64,000 bases of DNA from NCBI RefSeq assembly GCF_002843175.1, contig NZ_PJEO01000017.1:62001-126000 (forward strand), in the 5' to 3' direction. The notes under the pieces are model-generated. The model ran no database searches. It saw nothing but the letters and a program-made list of their open reading frames with translations, and had not been told where the DNA came from. Positions within the stretch are counted from its first letter, which is position 1. Each line of letters begins with the position of its first letter. The stretch is from Confluentibacter flavum (GTDB lineage Bacteria > Bacteroidota > Bacteroidia > Flavobacteriales > Flavobacteriaceae). Of this stretch, positions 17,130 to 24,371 are shown one piece after another. The position numbers were made by a program, and so were the translations under genes.

Positions 17130-18373
17130 TAAGCTTCTACTTTATTTTCAACAATTTTATATAATTTGTCCGATGGCCTGATTCTAAAACCAAGAGGGAT
17201 GGTTACCAAATCGCCTTTGGTGCCTTTGCTTAATTTCTGGTCGTTTACCATCATTTGGGTTACCTCAATTTCTTTCGCACCCGTTGTTGGCCCAGTAATT
17301 AAAATAGTGTCGCCAACAGAAATATCAAAAGCTTCGATTTTAAATTCCCCTATTTGAGGTTTAGGAAAAAAGTGGGTTCCCTTACCAATATATACTTTCT
17401 TTTGAGTGGCATACGAACCAGAGCCATTGCTCCATTCACCTAATTTTTGACCTAAATAATAGCCATTCCAAAAACCTCGATTATACACTTTTTCGAGTTC
17501 TTGCATCCATATAATAACCTGTTCTTTGTTATAAGTTTTATTGGCTAAACCATCAATGGCTTCTCGATAACATTTAATCACTTTTGCAACATATTCTGGA
17601 GCTCTGCCACGCCCTTCAATTTTTAAAACTTTAATGCCCACATCGGCAACTTGGTCTAAAATATCTATGGTACATAAATCTTTTGGGGACATGATATACT
17701 CATTATCAATTTCCATTTCAAAACCCGTTTCCTGTTCAATAACCGTATATTTTTTTCGGCAATTTTGTTTACAAGCACCTCTGTTTGCGGAAGAATTATA
17801 TGCATGTAAACTCATGTAGCATTTACCAGAAACTGCCATACACAAAGCGCCATGACCAAAAATTTCAATTTCAATAAGTTTACCTGACGGGCCTTCTATC
17901 TGTTCTTTTTCAATGAGTTCGGTGATATTTTTTACCTGTCGTAAACTCAATTCCCTGCTCAAAACCATGGTATCTGCAAACAAGGCATAAAACTTAACTG
18001 TTTCTATATTGGTAATGTTTATTTGTGTTGAAATATGTACTTCCATTCCAATCTCGCGGGCAGCCATAATAACCGCTTGATCCATGGCAATAACAGCCGT
18101 AATCCCAGCTGCTTTTGCTTTGTTGACCAAGGTTTTTACAATGGATAAATCGTGATCGTAAATGATGGTGTTTAATGTTAAATAGGTTCTAACATTTTTA
18201 GCTTTGCAGCGTTTTGAAATTTCGGGTAAGTCTTCTAAAGTGAAATTAATAGATGCCCTAGCACGCATATTAAGTTGTTCCACGCCAAAATAAACAGAAT
18301 CGGCACCATTATCTAAAGCGGCTTGCAAGGATTCAAAATTTCCTGCAGGCGCCATTAATTCAATTTTCTGCAT
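17129..18373 (-). CDS. U32 family protein, likely tRNA U34 hydroxylation enzyme TrhP
   Basis: A 414-residue U32 ('collagenase-like') protein. The N-terminal LMAPAGNFESLQAALDNGADSVYFG is the TIM-barrel start. The cysteine motif GALCMAVSGKCYMS then GACKQNCRKKY supplies four cysteines for an Fe-S cluster. The C-terminal barrel domain (about 325-410) is of the U32-associated type. It lacks the DUF3656 extension of the 23S rRNA hydroxylase RlhA, so it fits TrhP, which in E. coli and B. subtilis makes 5-hydroxyuridine at tRNA position 34 from prephenate. Family names still call it a peptidase; that activity is doubtful. It lies 7 bp from trhO. Confidence 0.78.
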   Translation of the reverse strand: MQKIELMAPAGNFESLQAALDNGADSVYFGVEQLNMRARASINFTLEDLPEISKRCKAKNVRTYLTLNTIIYDHDLSIVKTLVNKAKAAGITAVIAMDQAVIMAAREIGMEVHISTQINITNIETVKFYALFADTMVLSRELSLRQVKNITELIEKEQIEGPSGKLIEIEIFGHGALCMAVSGKCYMSLHAYNSSANRGACKQNCRKKYTVIEQETGFEMEIDNEYIMSPKDLCTIDILDQVADVGIKVLKIEGRGRAPEYVAKVIKCYREAIDGLANKTYNKEQVIIWMQELEKVYNRGFWNGYYLGQKLGEWSNGSGSYATQKKVYIGKGTHFFPKPQIGEFKIEAFDISVGDTILITGPTTGAKEIEVTQMMVNDQKLSKGTKGDLVTIPLGFRIRPSDKLYKIVENKVEA

Positions 18374-18380
18374 GATAGAA

Positions 18381-19454
18381 CTAGACTTTATTGGTTTTAA
18401 AATGGTCGAAAATATTACGCAAATCTTTTTTATGGGGCAGATGGTCGGTGCGTCCTTTTTTAAAGATGTCGTTGCTATTGCCTTGTCCTTTTCTTAGCTC
18501 TTTTTGTGCTTCGTAAGGCAACCTGTTTATTTCCATACACGTTGTAGAGCAACAGTTTTCCATCTCTTCTTTACATTTTGGACATTGGATAAATAGTAAA
18601 TGGCACGCTTCGTTGGCGCAATTGGTATGTACATCAAAAGGGTCCCCGCATTGGTGGCAATGCGCAATAACATCGTCACTGATGCGCTCTGCTCGACGGT
18701 CATCAAACACAAAGTTTTGTCCTAAATACTTATTTTCAAGATTCTGGTCTTTTACTTGTCGGGCATATTCTATAATACCCCCTTCCAACTGATAGACGTT
18801 TTTAAATCCTTTATGTTTAAAATAGGCACTCGCTTTTTCGCAACGTATGCCACCCGTGCAATACATCACCAAGTTTTTGTCTTCCTTGTGGTCTTTTAAA
18901 TCGGATTCAATAATATCTAAAGACTCCCTAAACGTATCAACATCGGGCGTAATGGCGTTTTTAAAATGTCCTATTTCGCTTTCATAGTGATTACGCATAT
19001 CAACCAAAATGGTTTTCTCTTCTTCAATAAGCTCATTAAATTTTTCAGCATTTACATGAACACCTTTATTGGTAACATCGAATGTATCGTCGTTTAAACC
19101 ATCAGCCACAATTTTATCTCGAACCTTAATTTTAAGTTTTAAAAAGGATTTGTTATCCTGTTCAACCGCAATATTCAAACGGATGTCTTTAAGGAATTCA
19201 ATAGTGTCTAAATGTGATTTAAACTCATTAAATCTATCGGCAGGAAGTGATAATTGGCCATTAATGCCTTCGTGGGCAACATAAATTCTACCAAGAACAT
19301 CTAACGTGTTCCAAGTAATAAATAAATGGTCTCTAAAAAGTTGTGGATTGCCTATTTTGGCATACTGGTAAAAAGAAAGTGTTAATCGATTTTTTCCTGT
19401 TTTATCGATTAATTCGGCCCTTTCTTTAGCACTTAATTTATTGTACAGTTGCAT
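18381..19454 (-). CDS. trhO: Oxygen-dependent tRNA uridine(34) hydroxylase (rhodanese family)
   Basis: A 357-residue YceA/TrhO protein. The N-terminal domain has TWNTLDVLGRIYVAHEGINGQLSLP. The rhodanese domain has loop CTGGIRC, catalytic C199. A cysteine-rich C-terminus (CHQCGDPFDVHTNCANEACH, CPKCKEEMENCCSTTC) probably binds zinc. TrhO uses O2 to hydroxylate U34 in tRNAs that decode NNU/NNA-type codons. It is the first gene of an operon with the U32 protein and a ferredoxin, behind a housekeeping-type promoter at 19542-19572. Confidence 0.92.
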   Translation of the reverse strand: MQLYNKLSAKERAELIDKTGKNRLTLSFYQYAKIGNPQLFRDHLFITWNTLDVLGRIYVAHEGINGQLSLPADRFNEFKSHLDTIEFLKDIRLNIAVEQDNKSFLKLKIKVRDKIVADGLNDDTFDVTNKGVHVNAEKFNELIEEEKTILVDMRNHYESEIGHFKNAITPDVDTFRESLDIIESDLKDHKEDKNLVMYCTGGIRCEKASAYFKHKGFKNVYQLEGGIIEYARQVKDQNLENKYLGQNFVFDDRRAERISDDVIAHCHQCGDPFDVHTNCANEACHLLFIQCPKCKEEMENCCSTTCMEINRLPYEAQKELRKGQGNSNDIFKKGRTDHLPHKKDLRNIFDHFKTNKV

Positions 19455-19484
19455 GCTATACGAATGTTTTTAAGGTTAAAAAAA

Positions 19485-19518
19485 TATTCCCATCCTAACC
19501 TTCCCTAAGGGAAGGAAT
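19485..19518. repeat. Short palindromic repeat, CCTAACCTTCCC family
   Basis: CCTTCCC (19499-19505) pairs with GGGAAGG (19509-19515), and the flanks ATTCC/GGAAT extend the symmetry. A related element with CCTAACC followed by a purine/pyrimidine stem lies between atpG and atpA. It sits in the leader of trhO. Confidence 0.6.
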
Positions 19519-19541
19519 CTTTTAAAAGATTAAGATGATTG

Positions 19542-19572
19542 CAAAAGTACAACTTTTAAAAACAGTCCAAAA
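19542..19572 (-). promoter_or_regulatory. Housekeeping-type promoter for trhO
   Basis: On the minus strand a TTTTGG element (19567-19572) is followed after 17 nt by TACTTTTG (19542-19549), close to the Bacteroidetes sigma-ABfr pattern of a TTG-type -33 and TAnnTTTG -7. It lies about 90 bp before the trhO start and downstream of the terminator of the candidate small RNA, so trhO has its own start. Confidence 0.6.
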
Positions 19573-19579
19573 TTTATGG

Positions 19580-19691
19580 CGTAAAAAAAGCACTTTGCTT
19601 TAACAAAGTGCTTTACAAACTAACTAAACATTTTTTTGACATTCTACTTTTTCATAAATGGCTCATTTCATAGCAAAAATTTCCCCACTTT
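19580..19691 (-). ncRNA. Candidate small RNA, divergent from recA
   Basis: A transcript beginning just after the ECF-like promoter at 19698-19727 would end at the terminator at 19587-19614, giving about 110 nt. ATGs within it open only very short frames (the longest is nine codons), so a protein product is unlikely. The RNA would end before the separate trhO promoter. No homology to a named RNA family was recognised; this is a prediction from promoter plus terminator. Confidence 0.5.
19583..19614 (-). terminator. Intrinsic terminator of the candidate small RNA
   Basis: Perfect 11-bp stem (19587-19597 with 19604-19614, arm AAAGCACTTTG), 6-nt loop. Read on the minus strand it ends in seven consecutive T. 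On the plus strand no T-run follows, so it works only for leftward transcription. Confidence 0.7.
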
Positions 19692-19697
19692 AAATAG

Positions 19698-19727
19698 TAG
19701 ATGCAAAATGTTTATAAAGGTTGCGTT
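19698..19727 (-). promoter_or_regulatory. ECF-like promoter, leftward copy
   Basis: On the minus strand AACGCAACC (19719-19727), 14 nt, GCATCTA (19698-19704). The same two blocks with the same 14-nt spacing precede the sigma-factor operon at 20857-20886. The match of both blocks and their spacing argues for one sigma factor reading both. The remainder of the 19455-19794 gap holds the small RNA, the trhO promoter and a short repeat; no clear recA promoter was identified. Confidence 0.65.
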
Positions 19728-19794
19728 ATAAAATTGTAAGATGAAAAAACTTATACTATTTTAGCATGAATTTCTTCAGAAAATAAAATTAAAA

Positions 19795-20811
19795 ATGAGC
19801 AGCGAAAAAGAAGCAAAATTAAAAGCCCTTAAACTTACATTAGATAAATTAGATAAAGCTTACGGGAAAGGCACCGTCATGAAAATGAGCGACAAAGCAG
19901 TCGTAGATGTTGAAGTTATTTCATCGGGGTCACTAGGCTTGGATATTGCCTTAGGCGTTGGTGGTTATCCTCGCGGTAGAGTTATTGAAATTTATGGCCC
20001 AGAATCTTCTGGAAAAACAACACTTACGTTACATGCTATTGCCGAAGCTCAAAAAGCAGGTGGCATTGCAGCCTTTATAGATGCAGAACATGCCTTCGAT
20101 AGGTTTTATGCTGAAAAACTAGGTGTTGACATCGATAATCTTATTATTTCCCAACCAGATAACGGTGAGCAAGCTTTAGAAATTACCGATAATTTAATAC
20201 GCTCTGGTGCTATCGATATTGTTGTTATAGATTCTGTAGCGGCATTAACCCCAAAGAGTGAAATTGAAGGCGAAATGGGCGATTCTAAAATGGGATTACA
20301 TGCCCGTTTAATGTCGCAAGCATTAAGAAAATTAACTGGCTCTATTAGCAAAACCAATTGTACCGTTATTTTTATTAACCAATTACGTGAAAAAATTGGT
20401 GTGATGTTCGGCAATCCCGAAACTACAACGGGTGGTAACGCGTTAAAATTTTATGCTTCGGTAAGGTTGGATATTCGTCGTTCCACACAAATAAAAGAAA
20501 CAGATGGCAATGTTACTGGTAATAAAACCAGAGTCAAAGTGGTGAAAAACAAAGTGGCACCACCTTTTAAAACTGCCGAATTTGATATTATGTATGGTGA
20601 AGGCATCTCAAAAGTTGGCGAAGTATTGGATATTGCAGTAGAAAATGAAATCATTAAAAAAAGTGGTTCTTGGTTTAGTTATGAAGACACTAAATTAGGG
20701 CAAGGCCGAGATGCGGTAAAAGCCATTATAAAAGACAATCCAGAACTTATGGACGAGCTGGAAGCCAAGGTTAGAAAAATAGCTAAGGCAGGGTCTTCTT
20801 CAGAAGATTAA
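19795..20811 (+). CDS. recA: Recombinase RecA
   Basis: A 338-residue RecA, the ATP-dependent strand-exchange protein of homologous recombination and DNA repair. Walker A is GPESSGKTT (about 68-76); IDAEHAFD, the Walker B segment [19 protein letters not shown] and loop L2 ([20 protein letters not shown]) are intact. The C-terminal tail is shorter and less acidic than in E. coli. It is monocistronic, followed within 11 bp by a strong terminator. No LexA-type box is evident upstream. Confidence 0.98.
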   Translation: MSSEKEAKLKALKLTLDKLDKAYGKGTVMKMSDKAVVDVEVISSGSLGLDIALGVGGYPRGRVIEIYGPESSGKTTLTLHAIAEAQKAGGIAAFIDAEHAFDRFYAEKLGVDIDNLIISQPDNGEQALEITDNLIRSGAIDIVVIDSVAALTPKSEIEGEMGDSKMGLHARLMSQALRKLTGSISKTNCTVIFINQLREKIGVMFGNPETTTGGNALKFYASVRLDIRRSTQIKETDGNVTGNKTRVKVVKNKVAPPFKTAEFDIMYGEGISKVGEVLDIAVENEIIKKSGSWFSYEDTKLGQGRDAVKAIIKDNPELMDELEAKVRKIAKAGSSSED

Positions 20812-20821
20812 ATTAATTTTA

Positions 20822-20850
20822 AAATCCCGAAACTTCTCGGGATTTTTTTG
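20822..20850 (+). terminator. Intrinsic terminator of recA
   Basis: Stem AAATCCCGA (20822-20830) with TCGGGATTT (20837-20845), 9 bp, 6-nt loop, then a T-run to 20849. It isolates recA from the sigma operon. Confidence 0.9.
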
Positions 20851-20856
20851 TTTCAT

Positions 20857-20886
20857 AACGCAACCTTTTAGCTATTTCAGCATCTA
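20857..20886 (+). promoter_or_regulatory. ECF-like promoter of the lipoprotein-sigma operon
   Basis: AACGCAACC (20857-20865), 14-nt spacer, GCATCTA (20880-20886), about 40 bp before the lipoprotein ATG. The same arrangement, including 14 shared bases around the first block, occurs inverted on the other side of recA. Position in front of an ECF sigma gene suggests autoregulation. Confidence 0.65.
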
Positions 20887-20925
20887 ACAAGAAAAGCTAT
20901 TATAAATTTCAAATCTTAATTTGTT

Positions 20926-21336
20926 ATGAAAAAAATTTTAATTCTTAGTTTTATATTAATTTTAATGGGGTCTTGTAGTTTGGATGATGATGGCAAAGAT
21001 TTCAATTTGGAAATATTACCCATTGAAAGCGTTGATATACCAGACTCATTTACCATGGGGCAAACATATCCTATTACAGTTTCTTATTTAAGGCCCTCTA
21101 CCTGTCATTTGTTCAGGGAGTTTTATTATGACAAAGACAACAACATACGTACGGTGGCTGTTATAGATTATAAATATTTAAACAATAATTGTGAAGATCT
21201 TGAGAACGAATTGGTAGAAGCCACTTTTAATTTTCATGTAACCAGCAATGGTAGTTATATTTTTAAATTTTGGCAAGGAGAAGATGATAACGGCGACAAT
21301 CAATATTTAATCATTGAAGTTCCTGTAACCAATTAA
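20926..21336 (+). CDS. Lipoprotein of unknown function, first gene of sigma operon
   Basis: A 136-residue protein with signal peptide and lipobox LMGSC (C17), followed by an acidic SLDDDGKD segment that would favour outer-membrane or surface sorting in this phylum. The rest is predicted beta-rich, with pattern SYLRPSTCHLFREFYYDKDN and two further cysteines. No family was recognised. It is 19 bp before the sigma gene and directly behind the ECF-like promoter, so it may be a product or envelope sensor of that sigma circuit. Confidence 0.8.
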   Translation: MKKILILSFILILMGSCSLDDDGKDFNLEILPIESVDIPDSFTMGQTYPITVSYLRPSTCHLFREFYYDKDNNIRTVAVIDYKYLNNNCEDLENELVEATFNFHVTSNGSYIFKFWQGEDDNGDNQYLIIEVPVTN

Positions 21337-21355
21337 AATAAGCGTTAATTAATTC

Positions 21356-21907
21356 GTGTTTAATTTGAGTTTAGATCAACTCATAGAAAATTGTAAAATT
21401 AATGATACCAAAGCACAAGGAGAACTGTATGAGCTCTATGCGAGTAAATTGTTTCCAATATGCTTGAAGTATTCGCGCAACTATGCCGAAGCGGAAGATA
21501 ATCTGCAAGATGCATTTTTGACCATCTTTAATAAAGTTAAACAATATAAAAATATAGGTTCTTTTGAAGGCTGGATAAAACGGATTGTTATAAACACTGC
21601 TTTGCAGCGATACAGAAGCGAAAAGGTTTTAAATATAGTAAACGAAGACATAAGTGAAGATATAGAGATTGACATTGATGATGACGATATTTCCCTTAAA
21701 TACCTACTGCAAATCATTCAAGAACTACCAGACAGGTATCGATTGGTCTTCAATTTATATGTGCTAGATGGATATTCACATAAAGATATTTCGGAGATGT
21801 TGGGTATTACTGTAGGAACTTCAAAATCGAATTTAGCAAGGGCTAGACAGATTTTGAAGCAAACCATTGAAAATTATAGAACACAACAACATTTACAGTC
21901 ATTATAA
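21356..21907 (+). CDS. ECF-type RNA polymerase sigma factor
   Basis: A 183-residue sigma-70 family protein. Region 2 includes AQGELYELYASKLFPICLKYSRNYAEAEDNLQDAFLTIF and FEGWIKRIVINTALQRYR; region 4 includes LPDRYRLVFNLYVLDGYSHKDISEMLGITVGTSKSNLARAR. The linker is acidic (EDISEDIEIDIDDDD). The frame begins with GTG at 21356, the only start that keeps the N-terminus MFNLSLDQLIENC seen in relatives. The stop is one base before the ATG of the anti-sigma-like gene, so the two are coupled. Confidence 0.93.
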   Translation: MFNLSLDQLIENCKINDTKAQGELYELYASKLFPICLKYSRNYAEAEDNLQDAFLTIFNKVKQYKNIGSFEGWIKRIVINTALQRYRSEKVLNIVNEDISEDIEIDIDDDDISLKYLLQIIQELPDRYRLVFNLYVLDGYSHKDISEMLGITVGTSKSNLARARQILKQTIENYRTQQHLQSL

Positions 21908-21908
21908 A

Positions 21909-23450
21909 ATGAGTGATAAAAAACATATAGACAGATTGTTTCAGGAAAAATTCAAGGATTTTGAAGTAACTCCTGATGATGCTGTATGGAAACGTATTGA
22001 AGCCCAATTAAAAGAAAAAAAGAAACGCAGAGTGGTTCCTATTTGGTGGCGTTACGCTGGCGTAGCCGCCTTATTGTTGTTATTATTAACTATTGGCAAT
22101 GGTTATTTTAATACTAATAACATAACTACTGATGGAAACCCAAACCAAGTAGTTGATACTGATGGAAACAACCATTTGAATCAAACAGATAATGAAAACA
22201 ATGATGACAATCATAACACCCCAAACAATAATATCATAAAAAATACAGACGTAATTACCAATAATAATGCTTCTGAAACGGATCCAAATACATCTGATAA
22301 TGTTGGAACGACCCATAAAAATGAAAATGTATTGAATCCATCAAATGCATCATCCGTCGCAAATAAGGCTTCCAAAAATGATGGAACAATAAAAAATGAT
22401 GATACTGTTGAATCCATTAAAAATTCAATTAACAATAATAACTTACTTCAAACAAAAAACAATACAGAAAACAATATAGAGCTAGCAAATACTTCAGAAG
22501 ATAAAACAAATCAACCTCCTGAAACAAATAAAGCTGAATTGGATAAAACTAAGATAGATAATCTATTTAACACGAATAAAAACAGTAAAGAATCGAATAT
22601 TGCTGATGTAAAAACCGATGCTCCTGAAAAAACAAAAACCGACAGCGTAACAGAACAACATCAGCTTACCATTGAAGAAGCCATAGAAATAGCCAAAAAC
22701 AGTAATGAAGAAGAAAAAGAAGATTTAAATAGGTGGAGTGTTGCCCCAAACGCTGCGCCTGTTTTTTTCAATAGTTTGGGAAAAGGTTCTTCAATAGACC
22801 CTCAGTTTAATAACAATTCTAAAAGTTCTGAGACCAACATGAGCTACGGCGTTAGTGCCAGTTATGCCATAAATAACAAGATAAGTGTTCGCTCGGGAAT
22901 CAATAAAGTAAATTTAGGCTATAACACCAATAATGTGGTTGCTTTTCAAGCAATTGGTGGACGTTCAAGCATTAGTGTCTTAAAAAATGTAAAGCCCGAA
23001 TTGGATAATGAAGCCAATGATATTTCCGTGTTAAGTACTCAAAATTTTGCTGATAAAAGTTCTCAATCATTTGCAACAACGACAGGCGTAAATACATCCA
23101 TCAATCAATCATTAAGTTTTATTGAAATTCCTTTAGAAATAAAATATTTGCTTTCCGATAAAAAATTAGGAATCAATGTTATTGGTGGTTTTAGTTCTTT
23201 CTTTTTAAATGGTAATGAATTGTATTCGGATTTTGAAGGAAACAAAACACTTATTGGGGAAGCTAGCAATATTAATAAAACAAGTTACAGTGCTAATTTT
23301 GGTTTTGGATTGGACTATAAGGTTTCTAAAAAAATTAATTTGAATTTAGAACCTATGTTTAAATACCAAATCAACACATTTAATAATACATCTGGCGATT
23401 TTAAACCTTATTTTATAGGTGTTTATACCGGATTCGGAATTAAGTTTTAG
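21909..23450 (+). CDS. Anti-sigma-like membrane protein with Asn-rich linker and outer-membrane-barrel-like domain
   Basis: A 513-residue protein from the ATG at 21909, one base after the sigma stop; an earlier in-frame ATG at 21867 lies inside the sigma gene and is less likely. Layout: cytoplasmic N-terminus (DRLFQEKFKDFEVTPDDAVWKRIEAQL) as in flavobacterial anti-sigma proteins, one membrane helix (about 44-63), then about 200 residues rich in Asn, Thr, Lys and Glu. A C-terminal domain (about 275-513) of alternating beta strands follows, ending in PYFIGVYTGFGIKF like PorT-type barrels. It probably restrains the sigma factor and senses the envelope. Confidence 0.78.
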   Translation: MSDKKHIDRLFQEKFKDFEVTPDDAVWKRIEAQLKEKKKRRVVPIWWRYAGVAALLLLLLTIGNGYFNTNNITTDGNPNQVVDTDGNNHLNQTDNENNDDNHNTPNNNIIKNTDVITNNNASETDPNTSDNVGTTHKNENVLNPSNASSVANKASKNDGTIKNDDTVESIKNSINNNNLLQTKNNTENNIELANTSEDKTNQPPETNKAELDKTKIDNLFNTNKNSKESNIADVKTDAPEKTKTDSVTEQHQLTIEEAIEIAKNSNEEEKEDLNRWSVAPNAAPVFFNSLGKGSSIDPQFNNNSKSSETNMSYGVSASYAINNKISVRSGINKVNLGYNTNNVVAFQAIGGRSSISVLKNVKPELDNEANDISVLSTQNFADKSSQSFATTTGVNTSINQSLSFIEIPLEIKYLLSDKKLGINVIGGFSSFFLNGNELYSDFEGNKTLIGEASNINKTSYSANFGFGLDYKVSKKINLNLEPMFKYQINTFNNTSGDFKPYFIGVYTGFGIKF

Positions 23451-23467
23451 GTTTTTGGTTAGATCTG

Positions 23468-23540
23468 GATATTGTTTTCTAATGCTATGGAAAGCAATAT
23501 CGAAAAAAACTGCCTCTCCCCTGAGGCAGTTTTTATTTTT
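23468..23540. terminator. Tandem hairpins, bidirectional terminator
   Basis: First hairpin around 23468-23502 (12 bp with one mismatch). Second, stronger one: 23505-23516 with 23523-23534, 12-bp perfect stem (arm AAAAACTGCCTC), with A-run before and T-run after, so it can end both the rightward sigma operon and the leftward acyltransferase transcript. Confidence 0.85.
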
Positions 23541-24279
23541 TTAAAACCATTAATTGATTTAAAATAATGTTCCTAGCCTCACTATTTAATGCTTTGGTAT
23601 CGGTAACGTTTAAGGACTCCGTTGGTAAAAATTTGTGGATTTTAACACGCATTATACCAGGGCTTCCGCTAAAAAAAATATAAGAAAACCGCTTTTTATT
23701 ATCGGCAAACGTTATTGGAACAATTGGGATATGATGGTTTATTGCCAGCCTAAAAGCACCATCTTTAAAGTCGTCCAATTCTATATGTTCTTCTGGCACG
23801 CCGCCTTCAGGGAAAATACAAATGCTCAATCCGGATTGCAAACGCCGTTGTGCTCTTAAAAAAACGGCCTTTCTACTTTTTTCGGAGGTTCTATCAACCA
23901 AAATACAGGTACGCTTATAGAAAAATCCAAATAAAGGAATGTTGGCAAGCTCTTTTTTTCCCACAAAAACAAATGGATTCTTTATAGCAACCAACATGAG
24001 CATGATGTCCGCCATAGACGTGTGGTTGGCAATAAACATATAGCTTTTATATTTTTCTGGAGTTTGCTCTTTTTCAATTTTCCATCTAAAACCCATCCCT
24101 ATTAAAATAATTTTTGCCCAAATTCTAGCTATTTTAAAAAAGAACGGATACCATGATTCCCTTGATATAGAAATTAGCAGAATAGGAAACGCAATAAAAA
24201 TAGGAAGTGCTACAAGTATGTAAAACCAAATACGATACAGGGCCCAGAAAATGTATTTAAATACGATCATATATATCAA
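23533..24279 (-). CDS. 1-acyl-sn-glycerol-3-phosphate acyltransferase (PlsC family)
   Basis: A 248-residue membrane acyltransferase that makes phosphatidic acid from lysophosphatidic acid. N-terminal hydrophobic segment (about 8-35), then the catalytic H-x4-D motif in ANHTSMADIM and the substrate motif FPEGGVPEE. The first ATG is at 24279; the ATG four codons in (MIVFKYIFW) could also serve. The stop overlaps the shared terminator with the sigma operon. Confidence 0.9.
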   Translation of the reverse strand: MIYMIVFKYIFWALYRIWFYILVALPIFIAFPILLISISRESWYPFFFKIARIWAKIILIGMGFRWKIEKEQTPEKYKSYMFIANHTSMADIMLMLVAIKNPFVFVGKKELANIPLFGFFYKRTCILVDRTSEKSRKAVFLRAQRRLQSGLSICIFPEGGVPEEHIELDDFKDGAFRLAINHHIPIVPITFADNKKRFSYIFFSGSPGIMRVKIHKFLPTESLNVTDTKALNSEARNIILNQLMVLKK

Positions 24280-24294
24280 AAATACACAATTGTA

Positions 24295-24325
24295 TTGAGC
24301 TATTTTACTAAAACAATTACCTTTG
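24295..24325 (+). promoter_or_regulatory. Promoter of trpS
   Basis: TTG (24295-24297), 20 nt, TACCTTTG (24318-24325): a good fit to the Bacteroidetes TTTG/TAnnTTTG consensus, 46 bp before the trpS ATG. Confidence 0.65.
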
Positions 24326-24347
24326 CTTTTTTAGTTTAATTAAAAAG

Positions 24348-24368
24348 ATTCCTGCTTTCGCAGGAAAT
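24348..24368. repeat. Palindromic repeat carrying the trpS ribosome binding site
   Basis: ATTCCTGC pairs with GCAGGAAAT around a 4-nt loop; a short copy of the CCTGC/GCAGG family seen elsewhere in the window. The right arm contains AGGA at 24362-24365, 6 bp before the trpS ATG, so the hairpin would cover the ribosome binding site. Confidence 0.6.
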
Positions 24369-24371
24369 ATT

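Noticed and set aside
17129-18373. U32 protein as a collagenase
   Set aside because: The family name is historical; the four-cysteine Fe-S motif and pairing with trhO fit RNA hydroxylation better.
19855-20811. Inverted 14-bp repeat around recA as mobile-element ends or an SOS operator
   Set aside because: Each copy is followed by the same second block at the same spacing, outward on both sides, which fits promoters better than transposon ends; the right copy lies past the recA terminator.
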